A stretch of DNA of 64,000 bases from VGBV01 sp963780395. Lineage in GTDB: Bacteria; Actinomycetota; Thermoleophilia; Solirubrobacterales; 70-9. Location: positions 1 to 64,000 of the forward strand of contig CAWABY010000007.1 in NCBI GenBank assembly GCA_963780395.1, given 5' to 3'. How positions within the stretch are numbered: the first letter of the stretch is position 1; each line of letters begins with the position of its first letter. The notes beneath the pieces were generated by a model. That model was not told the DNA's origin. It worked only from the letters and a program-made list of their open reading frames with translations, and did no database searches. Positions 21,909 through 29,414 of the stretch are shown piece after piece. Both the position numbers and the translations under genes were made by a program.

Positions 21909-22757
21909 ATGAAACTAGCCACAGACGAGATTCGTGAGATCGTCGCCCGCGCCCTCGCCGAGGACGTGGGGTCCGGCGACGTCACGGCCGAGGCGGTCGT
22001 GGACGAGGGGGCGAGCGCGCGCGCGACGATCCTGCAGAAACAGGCGGGCGCGGTGTTCGGCTTCGAGGCCGCGGCCGAGGCGTTCAGGCAGGCCGGAGCC
22101 GAGGGCTTCGAACCGATCGCGGTCGAGGGGCAATGGAGTGACTCCGTGCCAGTCACCGCGGCCCGGGTCTCGGGGCCCGCGCGGGCCCTGCTCGCCGCCG
22201 AGCGCACCGCGCTCAACCTGCTCGGGCACCTGTCCGGGATCGCGACCCTGACGGCTCGTTTCGTGGAGGCGGTGGAGGGGAGCGGGGTGCGGATCCTCGA
22301 CACCCGCAAGACCACGCCGGGCCTGCGCTCGCTCGAGAAGGCCGCGGTGGCGGCCGGCGGCGGGACCAACCACCGCATGGGCCTGTACGACGCGATCCTG
22401 ATCAAGGAGAACCATGCGGCGCTGGCCGGCGGGGTGGGGGAGGCGGTGCGGCGAGCCCGCGAGCGGGGCGATGGGCTCTCGGTCGAGGTCGAGTGCCGCG
22501 ACCTCGACGAGGTGCGCGCGGCCCTCGAGGCCGGAGCCGACCGCCTGCTGCTCGACAACATGGACCTCGCCGGCCTGCGCGAATCGGTGGACGCGGCGCG
22601 CGGTGGAGGCCAATCGCCGCAGCTCGAGGCCTCGGGCGGAGTGACCCTGGAAAACGTCGCCGACGTCGCCGCCACCGGCGTCGATTTCATCTCCGTCGGG
22701 GCGCTGACGCACTCAGCGCCGGCGCTGGACGTGAGCTTGGAGATAGATTCAGCCTGA
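21909..22757 (+). CDS. nadC: Nicotinate-nucleotide pyrophosphorylase (quinolinate phosphoribosyltransferase)
   Basis: Converts quinolinate and PRPP to nicotinate mononucleotide in de novo NAD synthesis. The 282 aa product has LAEDVGSGDVTAEAV at the N-terminus, LNLLGHLSGIATLTARFVEA near 98-117, DTRKTTPGLRSLEKAAV with the substrate-binding Arg and Lys, and HRMGLYDAILIKENH near 155-169. The barrel ends with SGGVTLENVADVAATGVDFI. All hallmark residues are present. NadA, the enzyme that makes quinolinate, is 3 kb downstream, but nadB is not in the window. Its stop overlaps the next gene's ATG. Confidence 0.95.
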   Translation: MKLATDEIREIVARALAEDVGSGDVTAEAVVDEGASARATILQKQAGAVFGFEAAAEAFRQAGAEGFEPIAVEGQWSDSVPVTAARVSGPARALLAAERTALNLLGHLSGIATLTARFVEAVEGSGVRILDTRKTTPGLRSLEKAAVAAGGGTNHRMGLYDAILIKENHAALAGGVGEAVRRARERGDGLSVEVECRDLDEVRAALEAGADRLLLDNMDLAGLRESVDAARGGGQSPQLEASGGVTLENVADVAATGVDFISVGALTHSAPALDVSLEIDSA

Positions 22758-23278
22758 TGTCCCAGGCCCCGAGCCCGAAGCTGAGGGAGAAGCGCGAGGC
22801 GCTCGTCCGCGAGCACATGGACTCCGAGAACCGCCACGAGTTCGACGACACGCTGGCGACCTTCGGGCACCCGCGCTACGAGCTGATCGCGACGGGCGAG
22901 GTCCACGACGGCGCCGAGGAGGTGATGCGCTACTTCACCGATTCGCGCACAGCCTTCCCGGACCAGCGCAACGAGCTGCTGGCGCTCCACCACGCCGACG
23001 ACGCGGTGCTGGTCGAGGCCGTCGTGCGCGGCACCCACCTGGGCCGCCTCGGCGGGCTGCCGCCGACCGGCCGCAGCTACGAGCTGCCGATCCTGGCGAT
23101 CTTCGTCTTCGAGGAGGACAGGCTGGTCTGCGAGCGGGTCTACTTCGACGCCAACACGGTGCTGCGCCAGCTCGGGGTCGCCCGCGACCCGCTCAGCCTC
23201 ACGGGCAGGTTGGGCACTCTCGTCTCGCACCCACTGACGATCGGCCGCGGCCTGGTCCGGCAGGTCACGGGACGCTGA
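22757..23278 (+). CDS. SnoaL-like (NTF2-fold) polyketide cyclase/isomerase-like protein
   Basis: From ATG 22757, overlapping the nadC stop by one base, the product is 173 aa. The pattern REKREALVREHMDSENRHEF, then FPDQRNELLALHHADDAVLV and RSYELPILAIFVFEEDRLV, is that of SnoaL-type ester cyclases with an alpha+beta-barrel pocket. Many such proteins have unknown substrates. The neighbours nadC and an arginase-fold enzyme do not define a pathway. Confidence 0.7.
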   Translation: MSQAPSPKLREKREALVREHMDSENRHEFDDTLATFGHPRYELIATGEVHDGAEEVMRYFTDSRTAFPDQRNELLALHHADDAVLVEAVVRGTHLGRLGGLPPTGRSYELPILAIFVFEEDRLVCERVYFDANTVLRQLGVARDPLSLTGRLGTLVSHPLTIGRGLVRQVTGR

Positions 23279-23280
23279 TC

Positions 23281-24153
23281 GTGGCCGGCGGAGGCTGGGT
23301 CGCGATCGGCGCTCCGTTCGACTCCGCCGCGACGGGGGAGGGGGAGGAGCGGGCGCCGGGGGCGATGCGGGACGCCGGCCTGGTCGAGGGTCTCGGCGCT
23401 CGGGACCTCGGCGACGTGGCCGAGCCGCTGCGCCCCCCCGAGCGCGACGCTCGCTCCGGGATCATCGCCTTCGAGGCGCTGGTGGAAGGCTCCCTTGCCG
23501 TGGAGAGGGCCGTCGCCGGGGCGATCGGGGGCGGCGATCGGCCGCTGGTGCTGGGCGGCGACTGCTCGCTGCTGATTGGGGCGATAGCCGGCGCCCGCCA
23601 AGCCGGCCTGCGTCCCGGGCTGCTGTTCGTCGACGGCCACGCCGACTACTGGGATGGAGAGACCTCGCCGACCGGGGAGGCGGCCGACATGGAGCTGGCG
23701 ATCATCCACGGCCATGGGCCGAGCGTGCTGGCGAGCATGGCGCCCCGCCCCCTCGCCGACCCCGCCCGCACGGCGATCCTCGGCCATCGCCCGCATGAGC
23801 TCGATGAGGACGTCGCCGCCGAGCGCAAGCGCGTACCCGACGAGGTGCTGCAGCTAGACACGGCGGCGATCCGCGAGGCCGGCACGGAGATGGCGGCGGC
23901 ACTCGGGATCGAGCGCGCGGGCGAGGACCCCTGGCTCCACATCGACCTCGACGTCCTCGACGCGAAGGCCCTGCCCGCGGTCAGCTACCCCCTGGCCGAG
24001 GGGCTCGACTGGGACGAGCTCGAGGCCCTGCTGGCGCCGCTGCTGGCCCCGGGTGTCTGCGGCGTCAGCGTCGCCGACCTCAACTCCGAGCTGGATTCCG
24101 ACGGCGCTTACGCGAAGCGGGTCACGCAGCTGCTCACGTCGCTGCTCGGATAG
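23281..24153 (+). CDS. Arginase/agmatinase-superfamily ureohydrolase
   Basis: A dimanganese hydrolase fold that removes urea or formamide-like groups from guanidino or formimino substrates. The 290 aa product (GTG start) has the metal motifs GGDCSLLIG near residue 95, DGHADYWDG near 121 and HIDLDVLDAKALPAVSYP near 220. In most family members the first motif is GGDHS; here the His ligand is replaced by Cys. The other motifs are conserved, so the metal site may be altered or the substrate unusual. It follows the SnoaL-like gene by 2 bases and may share its transcript. Confidence 0.82.
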   Translation: MAGGGWVAIGAPFDSAATGEGEERAPGAMRDAGLVEGLGARDLGDVAEPLRPPERDARSGIIAFEALVEGSLAVERAVAGAIGGGDRPLVLGGDCSLLIGAIAGARQAGLRPGLLFVDGHADYWDGETSPTGEAADMELAIIHGHGPSVLASMAPRPLADPARTAILGHRPHELDEDVAAERKRVPDEVLQLDTAAIREAGTEMAAALGIERAGEDPWLHIDLDVLDAKALPAVSYPLAEGLDWDELEALLAPLLAPGVCGVSVADLNSELDSDGAYAKRVTQLLTSLLG

Positions 24154-24207
24154 CCGCCATCCGCTCACATATGGTCCTGGCGACCTCGACCGTGAAGGAG
24201 GACGTGG

Positions 24208-24684
24208 ATGCCAACTGAGGAATGGGCGCTCGTCGCCTGCGTCGTGTTCTCGGGGGTGTGGTTCGGGTTCCTGTGCATGCTGACCCTGATCCTGCACCCG
24301 ATGCTGAAGTCGAGGGACGTGGCCGGGTTCCGGGGCTTCCTCGGCGAGTTCCTGCCGATCGCGCGCCGCGCCTGGTTCAACTACCTGTGCGTGGCCGGGC
24401 TGGTCATCTCGCCCGCCGTCGCGCTGTGGACGCTCGACAGCGACAGCACCGCCTTCACCCTGACGGCGTTCGGCCTGGCCCTGACGGCCCTCGGCCCCCT
24501 GGGGGTCTCGAACCGGCTGGCCGAGCCGAACTACGACGTGATCCTCGGCTGGGACCCGAGCAAACCGCCCGAGGGCTGGGAGAAGGCCCACTCGCGGTAC
24601 TTCACCTACAACTGGATCCGCTTCGCCTGTACCGGCGGCGCGTTCGTGCTCTTCCTCGCCGCCCTGATCGAGCAGCTGCGGTAG
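24208..24684 (+). CDS. Four-helix membrane protein, DUF1772/anthrone oxygenase-like
   Basis: A 158 aa integral membrane protein with a strong ribosome binding site (AAGGAGG 8 bases before the ATG). Four hydrophobic stretches are visible near residues 8-32, 50-70, 80-98 and 135-155. The third-to-fourth helix region (SNRLAEP, EGWEKAHSRYFTYNWIRF) resembles the DUF1772 family, which includes anthrone oxygenase-like proteins. The match is by eye and the function is unknown. It converges with fpg; the two stop codons lie in a small palindrome. Confidence 0.6.
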   Translation: MPTEEWALVACVVFSGVWFGFLCMLTLILHPMLKSRDVAGFRGFLGEFLPIARRAWFNYLCVAGLVISPAVALWTLDSDSTAFTLTAFGLALTALGPLGVSNRLAEPNYDVILGWDPSKPPEGWEKAHSRYFTYNWIRFACTGGAFVLFLAALIEQLR

Positions 24685-24690
24685 CCGGCG

Positions 24691-25547
24691 CTACTTGAGA
24701 AGGCGCGAGAGGCGGCGGTCCTTCAGCACCCGGCCGCCGGTCTGCTCTTCCGGGCAGTAGTTGGTCTGGTGCTGGGAGTAGAAGACCGCCTCGATCGTGG
24801 TGCCGCAGCGCGGGCAGGGCTCGCCCTCGCGGCGGTGGACCTGCAGGGGCATCGGGAGCTTGTCGGGGACGGTCTCGCCGATGACCTGCCTCGTAGTGGT
24901 CGAGCGCGTCGCCAAGGACGTGCAGGGCGGAGTGGAGCTGGGTGATCTCCTCTCCGCGCAGCTCCGAGCCCTTCTTGAAGGGCGACAGCTTCGCCTCCCA
25001 GAGGATCTCGTCCACCCAGGAGCGGCCGATGCCGGCGATCGTCTTCTGCTTTCGCAGCAGGGGGTGGAGGTGGTGGTCCTGGTCGATCAGCTCGGCGAAG
25101 CGCTCGCGCGGGGGCGCCGGCCAGGCGTCCGGGCCGAGGGTCGCGACCATCTCCTCGTCGGCGACGGCGTCGCGGCGCAGCAGCCGGGCCCAGGCCGACT
25201 GGCGGGTGCCGAACTCGCGCAGGCGCAGCTCGCGCTCGCCGTCGAGCCTGCACCAGCAGCCGCGAGGCGCGGTCCTTCAGCGAGCCCCGCTTGTCGAACA
25301 GCTGCAGGCGGCCGGCCGACATCAGGTGGATCAGCAGCGTCAACTGCTCGTCGGCGGCGAAGTCGACGGCGAGCATCTTGCCGATCCGCCGCACTCCCTC
25401 GACCCCGGCGCCGTCGAGCGCGTCCAGCGACGGGTCGAAGGTCTTGAGCGTGGCGACGCCGGTGGCCAGCGCCGATTCGACCTCGGCGCCGTCCATGGCC
25501 GCGCTCAGGCGGCGTGCGGTGATCTCGACCTCGGGCAGCTCAGGCAC
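24691..25547 (-). CDS. mutM: Formamidopyrimidine-DNA glycosylase family protein (two frameshifts)
   Basis: A base-excision repair glycosylase/AP lyase for oxidised purines. Starting at GTG 25547 it reads PELPEVEITARRL, whose Pro is the catalytic nucleophile after Met removal. Two single extra bases break the frame, at CC 25246-25247 and CC 24889-24890. Removing both gives a continuous 284 aa protein, a normal length. The middle part has GPDAWPAP and KQKTIAGIGRSWVDEILWEA (the H2TH region). The C-terminus has CPRCGTTIEAVFYSQHQTNY followed by CPEEQTGGR. The fourth zinc-finger Cys is replaced by Glu (CPEEQ instead of CPxCQ). Divergent from nadA. Fpg versus Nei cannot be settled by eye. Confidence 0.8.
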
Positions 25548-25650
25548 GCCCTCAAGTAAACTGGCTTCACATTCGCTATCTTGCCTCGAGGTCCCGATTC
25601 CAGGGGGCCGGGGCGGCGAAAATAGGCCGGACAGAGAGGACAGAGCCACA

Positions 25651-26679
25651 ATGCTCGAGCTCCCAACCGTCAACGAGCTTCCCGCCAAGCTGGGCGAGGA
25701 GGAGATCGCGACCCTCAGCGCCGAGGTGCGCGCGCTCGCCGAGGAGCGCAACGCGGTCATCCTCGCCCACAACTACCAGCTGCCCGAGCTGCAGGACGTG
25801 GCCGATTTCGTCGGCGACTCGCTCGGGCTCTCGCGCCACGCGGCGGACACCGACGCCGAGGTGATCGAGTTCTGCGGCGTCCACTTCATGGCCGAGACGG
25901 CCTCGATCCTGTGTCCCGACAAGAAGGTCCTGATCGCCGACCTCGGCGCCGGATGCTCTCTCAGCGACTCGATCAACGCCGACCAGCTCCGCGCCTGGAA
26001 GGCCCAGCACCCCGGAGCGATGGTGGTGATGTACGTCAACACCTCGGCCGAGGTCAAGGCGGAGACGGACTACTGCTGCACCTCGGGCAACGCGGTCCAG
26101 GTGGTCGAGCACATCTGGGCCGAGCACGGGCCCGAGACCGAGATCCTGTTCGGCCCCGACATGTGGCTGGGCGCATTCGTCGAGCGCGAGACAGGCATCA
26201 AGGATGACCCCGAGCGCCGGGCCCGCTTTCACATCTGGGACGGCGAGTGTCACGTCCACGCCGGCATCCGCCCCGACGACATCAAGGCCGTCCGCGCGGC
26301 GAATCCCGACGCCGAGTTCCTGATCCACCCCGAGTGCGGCTGCTCGACGCAGGCGATGGAATATGTCGCCTCGGGCGACATCGACTCCGAGGGCGTGCAC
26401 ATGCTCTCGACGGGCGGGATGCTCGACCACGTCGCCCAGCACCCCGACGGGGAGTACATCGTCGCGACCGAGAACGGGATGCTCTACCCGCTTCAGGAGG
26501 CCGCTCCGGAGGCGAAGCTGATCGAGGCCAACCGGATGGCCTTCTGCATCTACATGAAGATGATCACGCTGCCCAAGGTCCGCGACTCCCTGCGGGAGAT
26601 GCGCTACGAGGTGAAGGTCCCGCCAGAGATCGCCGAGCGCGCCAAGCTGCCGATCGAGCGGATGGTCGCAATCGGCTGA
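25651..26679 (+). CDS. nadA: Quinolinate synthase
   Basis: Condenses iminoaspartate with dihydroxyacetone phosphate to quinolinate, using a [4Fe-4S] cluster. From ATG 25651 the product is 342 aa. Motifs: VILAHNYQLPELQDVADFVG near 33-52, a cluster Cys in FCGVHFMAETA near 76, a second in DYCCTSGNAV near 141 and a third in HPECGCSTQAMEYVASGDID near 227. The substrate loop FGPDMWLG is also present. An in-frame ATG at 25291 lies inside the divergent fpg gene and is rejected. With nadC it supplies NAD; the partner nadB (or aspartate dehydrogenase) is elsewhere. Confidence 0.95.
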   Translation: MLELPTVNELPAKLGEEEIATLSAEVRALAEERNAVILAHNYQLPELQDVADFVGDSLGLSRHAADTDAEVIEFCGVHFMAETASILCPDKKVLIADLGAGCSLSDSINADQLRAWKAQHPGAMVVMYVNTSAEVKAETDYCCTSGNAVQVVEHIWAEHGPETEILFGPDMWLGAFVERETGIKDDPERRARFHIWDGECHVHAGIRPDDIKAVRAANPDAEFLIHPECGCSTQAMEYVASGDIDSEGVHMLSTGGMLDHVAQHPDGEYIVATENGMLYPLQEAAPEAKLIEANRMAFCIYMKMITLPKVRDSLREMRYEVKVPPEIAERAKLPIERMVAIG

Positions 26680-26739
26680 CGGCGTCGCCTCGGGGGTTCG
26701 CCGCGCCGCCCTTGACAGAGACCCCGCGCGGCCCCGAAA

Positions 26740-27954
26740 ATGAAGTCGATGAGGCTCGGGACAGGCGGCAGGGCAGGCCGAGGGATCGCCCTCGGCACGG
26801 TTGGCGGCGCGATGCTGCTCGCCGCCGCGGTGGCCGTCCCCCAAGTGGCGGGCGCCAACCCCCACCTGATCGACCCCGGCGACCCCGCGCAGCGCGAGGG
26901 CCCGGTTTCGCAGGCGCCCTCGGAAGAAAGCGGCGCCGGCGCCCGCATCGTCGGCGGGACCACCACCACTGCCGCCAACCATCCGTGGCAGGCCGCGCTG
27001 ACCCTGGACCAGACGCGATTCTCGAACGGCGGGATCAACGATGACCTCGACCGCGTCTTCTGCGGCGGCTCGCTGGTCACCCCGGTGATCGTGCTGACGG
27101 CGGCCCACTGCGTCTTCGACACGGATCCCGACTGCGGGGCTCCCCCGAAGCCCGTCTGCACGTCGCTCACCGATCCGGGGGGAGACGGCAGCCGGAAACT
27201 CGACCCGAACGACGTGGACGTCATCGTCGGGCGCACCACCCTGACCGGAACCGGAGGCAGCGAGCACAACGCTCACTTCACCGACTACCTGCCGCAGGGC
27301 TACAACCCCACGACAAAGCAGAACGACTTCGCCTACATCTCGCTCGAGACCTCCTCGCCCCAGGCGCGGATCGACATCGTCGATCGCAATGACGGAGTCT
27401 CCTGGAAGGTGAACGCCAAGACCAGGGTCACCGGATACGGCGTCACGGTCCCAGGAAACAATCTGAGCAAGAGCGACACCCTGCGCATCGCGACCGTCCC
27501 GATCATCTCGGACTCCGTCTGCGGCAGCCCGTTCGTCTACAACGGCCTCTTCTTCAAGCAGGTCCAGATCTGCGCTGGGCACCTGAGCGGAGGGATCGAC
27601 TCCTGCCAGGGCGACAGCGGCGGGCCCCTGCAGACCGCAGCCGGGGCCGCCAGCGGCGCCACCCGCCTCGTCGGTGTCGTCAGCTTCGGCTCGGGCTGCG
27701 CCCAACCGAGTTCGCCGGGGGTCTACACCCGCGTCGCCCAGAACCCGCTCTGCAGCGCCCAGCCGGCGAACGTGGCGCAGATCGAGAACCTCGAGGGGGT
27801 ACCGGCCAACCTGCGGGAGCGGGTCGTGGGCCCGGCGGGCTGCTCGGACAAGCAGCTCGGGACCAAGAAGTGCAAGAAGAAGAAGAAAAAGAAGAAGGGC
27901 GCCTCCTCGGCGAAGAAGAAGTGCAAGAAGAAGCGCAAGAAGAGGAAGAGCTGA
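26740..27954 (+). CDS. Secreted trypsin-like serine protease with Lys/Cys-rich tail
   Basis: An S1-family protease exported from the cell. The 404 aa product has a signal-like hydrophobic stretch near 20-45, a propeptide, and an activation-type junction ARIVGGTTTTAANHPWQAAL near 68. The catalytic residues lie in LTAAHCVFD (His, near 123), QNDFAYISL (Asp, near 195) and DSCQGDSGGPLQ (Ser, near 293). The Asp before CQGDSGGP predicts trypsin-like cleavage after Lys or Arg. After the protease domain comes a C-terminal extension ending in two Lys-rich blocks with Cys (KKCKKKKKKKK, KKKCKKKRKKRK). Its stop is directly followed by the MauE-MauD fusion. A similar protease lies at 35849. Confidence 0.9.
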   Translation: MKSMRLGTGGRAGRGIALGTVGGAMLLAAAVAVPQVAGANPHLIDPGDPAQREGPVSQAPSEESGAGARIVGGTTTTAANHPWQAALTLDQTRFSNGGINDDLDRVFCGGSLVTPVIVLTAAHCVFDTDPDCGAPPKPVCTSLTDPGGDGSRKLDPNDVDVIVGRTTLTGTGGSEHNAHFTDYLPQGYNPTTKQNDFAYISLETSSPQARIDIVDRNDGVSWKVNAKTRVTGYGVTVPGNNLSKSDTLRIATVPIISDSVCGSPFVYNGLFFKQVQICAGHLSGGIDSCQGDSGGPLQTAAGAASGATRLVGVVSFGSGCAQPSSPGVYTRVAQNPLCSAQPANVAQIENLEGVPANLRERVVGPAGCSDKQLGTKKCKKKKKKKKGASSAKKKCKKKRKKRKS

Positions 27955-27955
27955 C

Positions 27956-28840
27956 CTGACCGAACTTGCCCTTCGCCTGCTGCTCGCGGCCGTGCTCGGA
28001 GGCGCGGCCCTCGCCAAGCTCGCCTCGCCGGCCTCGAGCCAGGCGGCGCTGGCCACCTTCGGCTTCGGGGAGGGTTGGGCCCGTCGCCTCGCCTGGGCGT
28101 CGCTGGTGGCCCTCGAGCTGGGGCTCGCCGCCGCGGTGGGCGCCGGCTCAGACACGGCGGCCTACGCAGCCGCCGCGCTGATGGCGATGTTCGCGCTGCT
28201 CCTGGCCGGGGCCCTGATGCGCGGGCGCGCGGGCGCGCCCTGCGCCTGCTTCGGTGCCCGCTCGCGGGTCAGCGCGTGGGCGGTGCTCCGCAACCTGGTG
28301 CTCGCCGCCGGTTTCGCGCTGCTCCCCTCGCTTCCCCGGGCGAGCCTGACCACCGACGAGTGGCTGGGACTTGGGCTCGGCGTGGCGCTGCTCACCTGCG
28401 CCGCTCTGGCCGTCGCCGTGCTGGCGCTGGTGCGCGAGGTGGGCATGCTGCGCCTGCAGCTGGGCAGCCAGGGCGCGCTCGAGATCGCGGGCGAGGGACC
28501 GGACCTGGGCCAGGCCCCGGCCGCGCTGGCCGTTGCCGGGGCGAACCCGGGTGTGCTCGGCCTCGCCGTCTTCAGCAGCGAGGGCTGCCACCTCTGCCAG
28601 ACGCTGGAACCGGCTATCCAGAGCCTGCGCGACGAGCCGGGGCTGGAGGTGCGGCTCTTCGACGAGGTCGCCCACGCCCAGGCCTGGCGCGAGCTGGAGA
28701 TCCCGGGCAGCCCGTTTGCGATCGCGCACGAAGCGGACGGGACCGTGCTGGCGAAGGGGACCTTCAACAACCTCGCCCAGCTCGAGAGCGTCGTGGCCAC
28801 GGGCGAGCGCCGTCGGCGGGAGGCTGCGGTCAATGCCTGA
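27956..28840 (+). CDS. MauE-MauD fusion: DoxX-like membrane domain plus thioredoxin-like domain
   Basis: MauE and MauD are needed to form the many disulfides of the methylamine dehydrogenase light chain. Here both are in one ~295 aa protein. The N-terminal part has about four membrane helices and a Cys pair in APCACFGARS, as in MauE. The next helix ends VLALVREVGMLRLQLGSQGA, which looks like the MauD N-terminus. The C-terminal thioredoxin-like domain has CHLCQ after AVFSSEG. No ATG or GTG precedes the first helix: CTG 27956 is in frame just after the protease stop, while GTG 27992 would cut helix 1, so the start is uncertain. The stop overlaps the MauA-like ATG, supporting a joint role. Confidence 0.75.
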   Translation: MTELALRLLLAAVLGGAALAKLASPASSQAALATFGFGEGWARRLAWASLVALELGLAAAVGAGSDTAAYAAAALMAMFALLLAGALMRGRAGAPCACFGARSRVSAWAVLRNLVLAAGFALLPSLPRASLTTDEWLGLGLGVALLTCAALAVAVLALVREVGMLRLQLGSQGALEIAGEGPDLGQAPAALAVAGANPGVLGLAVFSSEGCHLCQTLEPAIQSLRDEPGLEVRLFDEVAHAQAWRELEIPGSPFAIAHEADGTVLAKGTFNNLAQLESVVATGERRRREAAVNA

Positions 28841-29414
28841 GCATCTCGATCGCCTTGCGGACAACCTCGCCTCCAACACCTCGCGGCGCGGCTTCCTCGC
28901 GCGCGTCAGCGGCGCCCTGATGGCGGCCGCGGGCGGGGGTGCGGTGGTGCGCGCCGTGGTGCCGCCGGGAGAGGCCGGCGCCTTCCACCTCTGCGGCCAC
29001 ACCTTTACGACCGGCTCCTGTCCGCACCCGGCCGGGATGCCCCGGATCGACTCGCGCGGCTACCCGATCCGGGCCAGCGACGGGATGCCGGTGGATGACT
29101 CCGGCCGCCCGGTGGACGACGCGGGCCGGCCCCTGGACGATCAGGGCCGCGTGCTGCGCGACGCCGACGGTCGCCCGCTGCCGCCGCGCCCCCGCAGCAA
29201 GCTCTGCGAGGACCTCGTCTCCGAGCGCTTCGGCTTCAGGACCGTCGTCGACGGCGGCTGGTACCGCTGCTGCGGCGGCAAGGTTCGCAAGCTGACCGAC
29301 TGCTGCGCGCACCGTGGCAGGCGCATCAACGGCGACGCCGCGCTGACCGGGTACTGCTACTCGGGCCGCAAGGTCTTCTGCGTCATGTACTACGACACCA
29401 AGGTCCCGTGTTAG
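28833..29414 (+). CDS. MauA-like (methylamine dehydrogenase light chain-like) Tat-exported Cys-rich protein
   Basis: A 193 aa protein with a twin-arginine signal (TSRRGFLARVSGALMAAAGG, residues about 16-35), as expected for MauA. The mature part has ten Cys, enough for five disulfides. The C-terminal block GGWYRCCGG, KLTDCCAHRG, GYCYSG and FCVMYYDTKVPC aligns by eye with the MauA segment that carries W57, D76 and W108. The first Trp and the Asp are kept, but the position of the second cofactor Trp is Phe (KVFC). It is the only Trp in the protein, so tryptophan tryptophylquinone cannot form. A seven-residue repeat (D-x-G-R-P-L/V-D) fills residues about 70-118. It may carry another cofactor or be purely structural. 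Confidence 0.72.
   Translation: MPEHLDRLADNLASNTSRRGFLARVSGALMAAAGGGAVVRAVVPPGEAGAFHLCGHTFTTGSCPHPAGMPRIDSRGYPIRASDGMPVDDSGRPVDDAGRPLDDQGRVLRDADGRPLPPRPRSKLCEDLVSERFGFRTVVDGGWYRCCGGKVRKLTDCCAHRGRRINGDAALTGYCYSGRKVFCVMYYDTKVPC
29057..29192 (+). repeat. In-gene heptad-type repeat (DxGRPxD) in the MauA-like protein
   Basis: About six degenerate units of seven to eight residues encode Gly-Arg/Tyr/Met-Pro cores separated by Asp (for example DDSGRPVDDAGRPLDDQGR). The stretch lies between the first two Cys and the remaining eight, and has no counterpart in classical MauA. Confidence 0.6.

Noticed and set aside
24681..24694. Palindrome GTAGCCGGCGCTAC overlapping two convergent stop codons
   Set aside because: Five-base arms without a U tract; explained by the two stop codons facing each other.
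25576..28155. Very long minus-strand open frame (859 codons) over nadA and the protease
   Set aside because: It is the complementary shadow of well-supported plus-strand genes; composition is Arg/Leu/Val-rich with no motifs.
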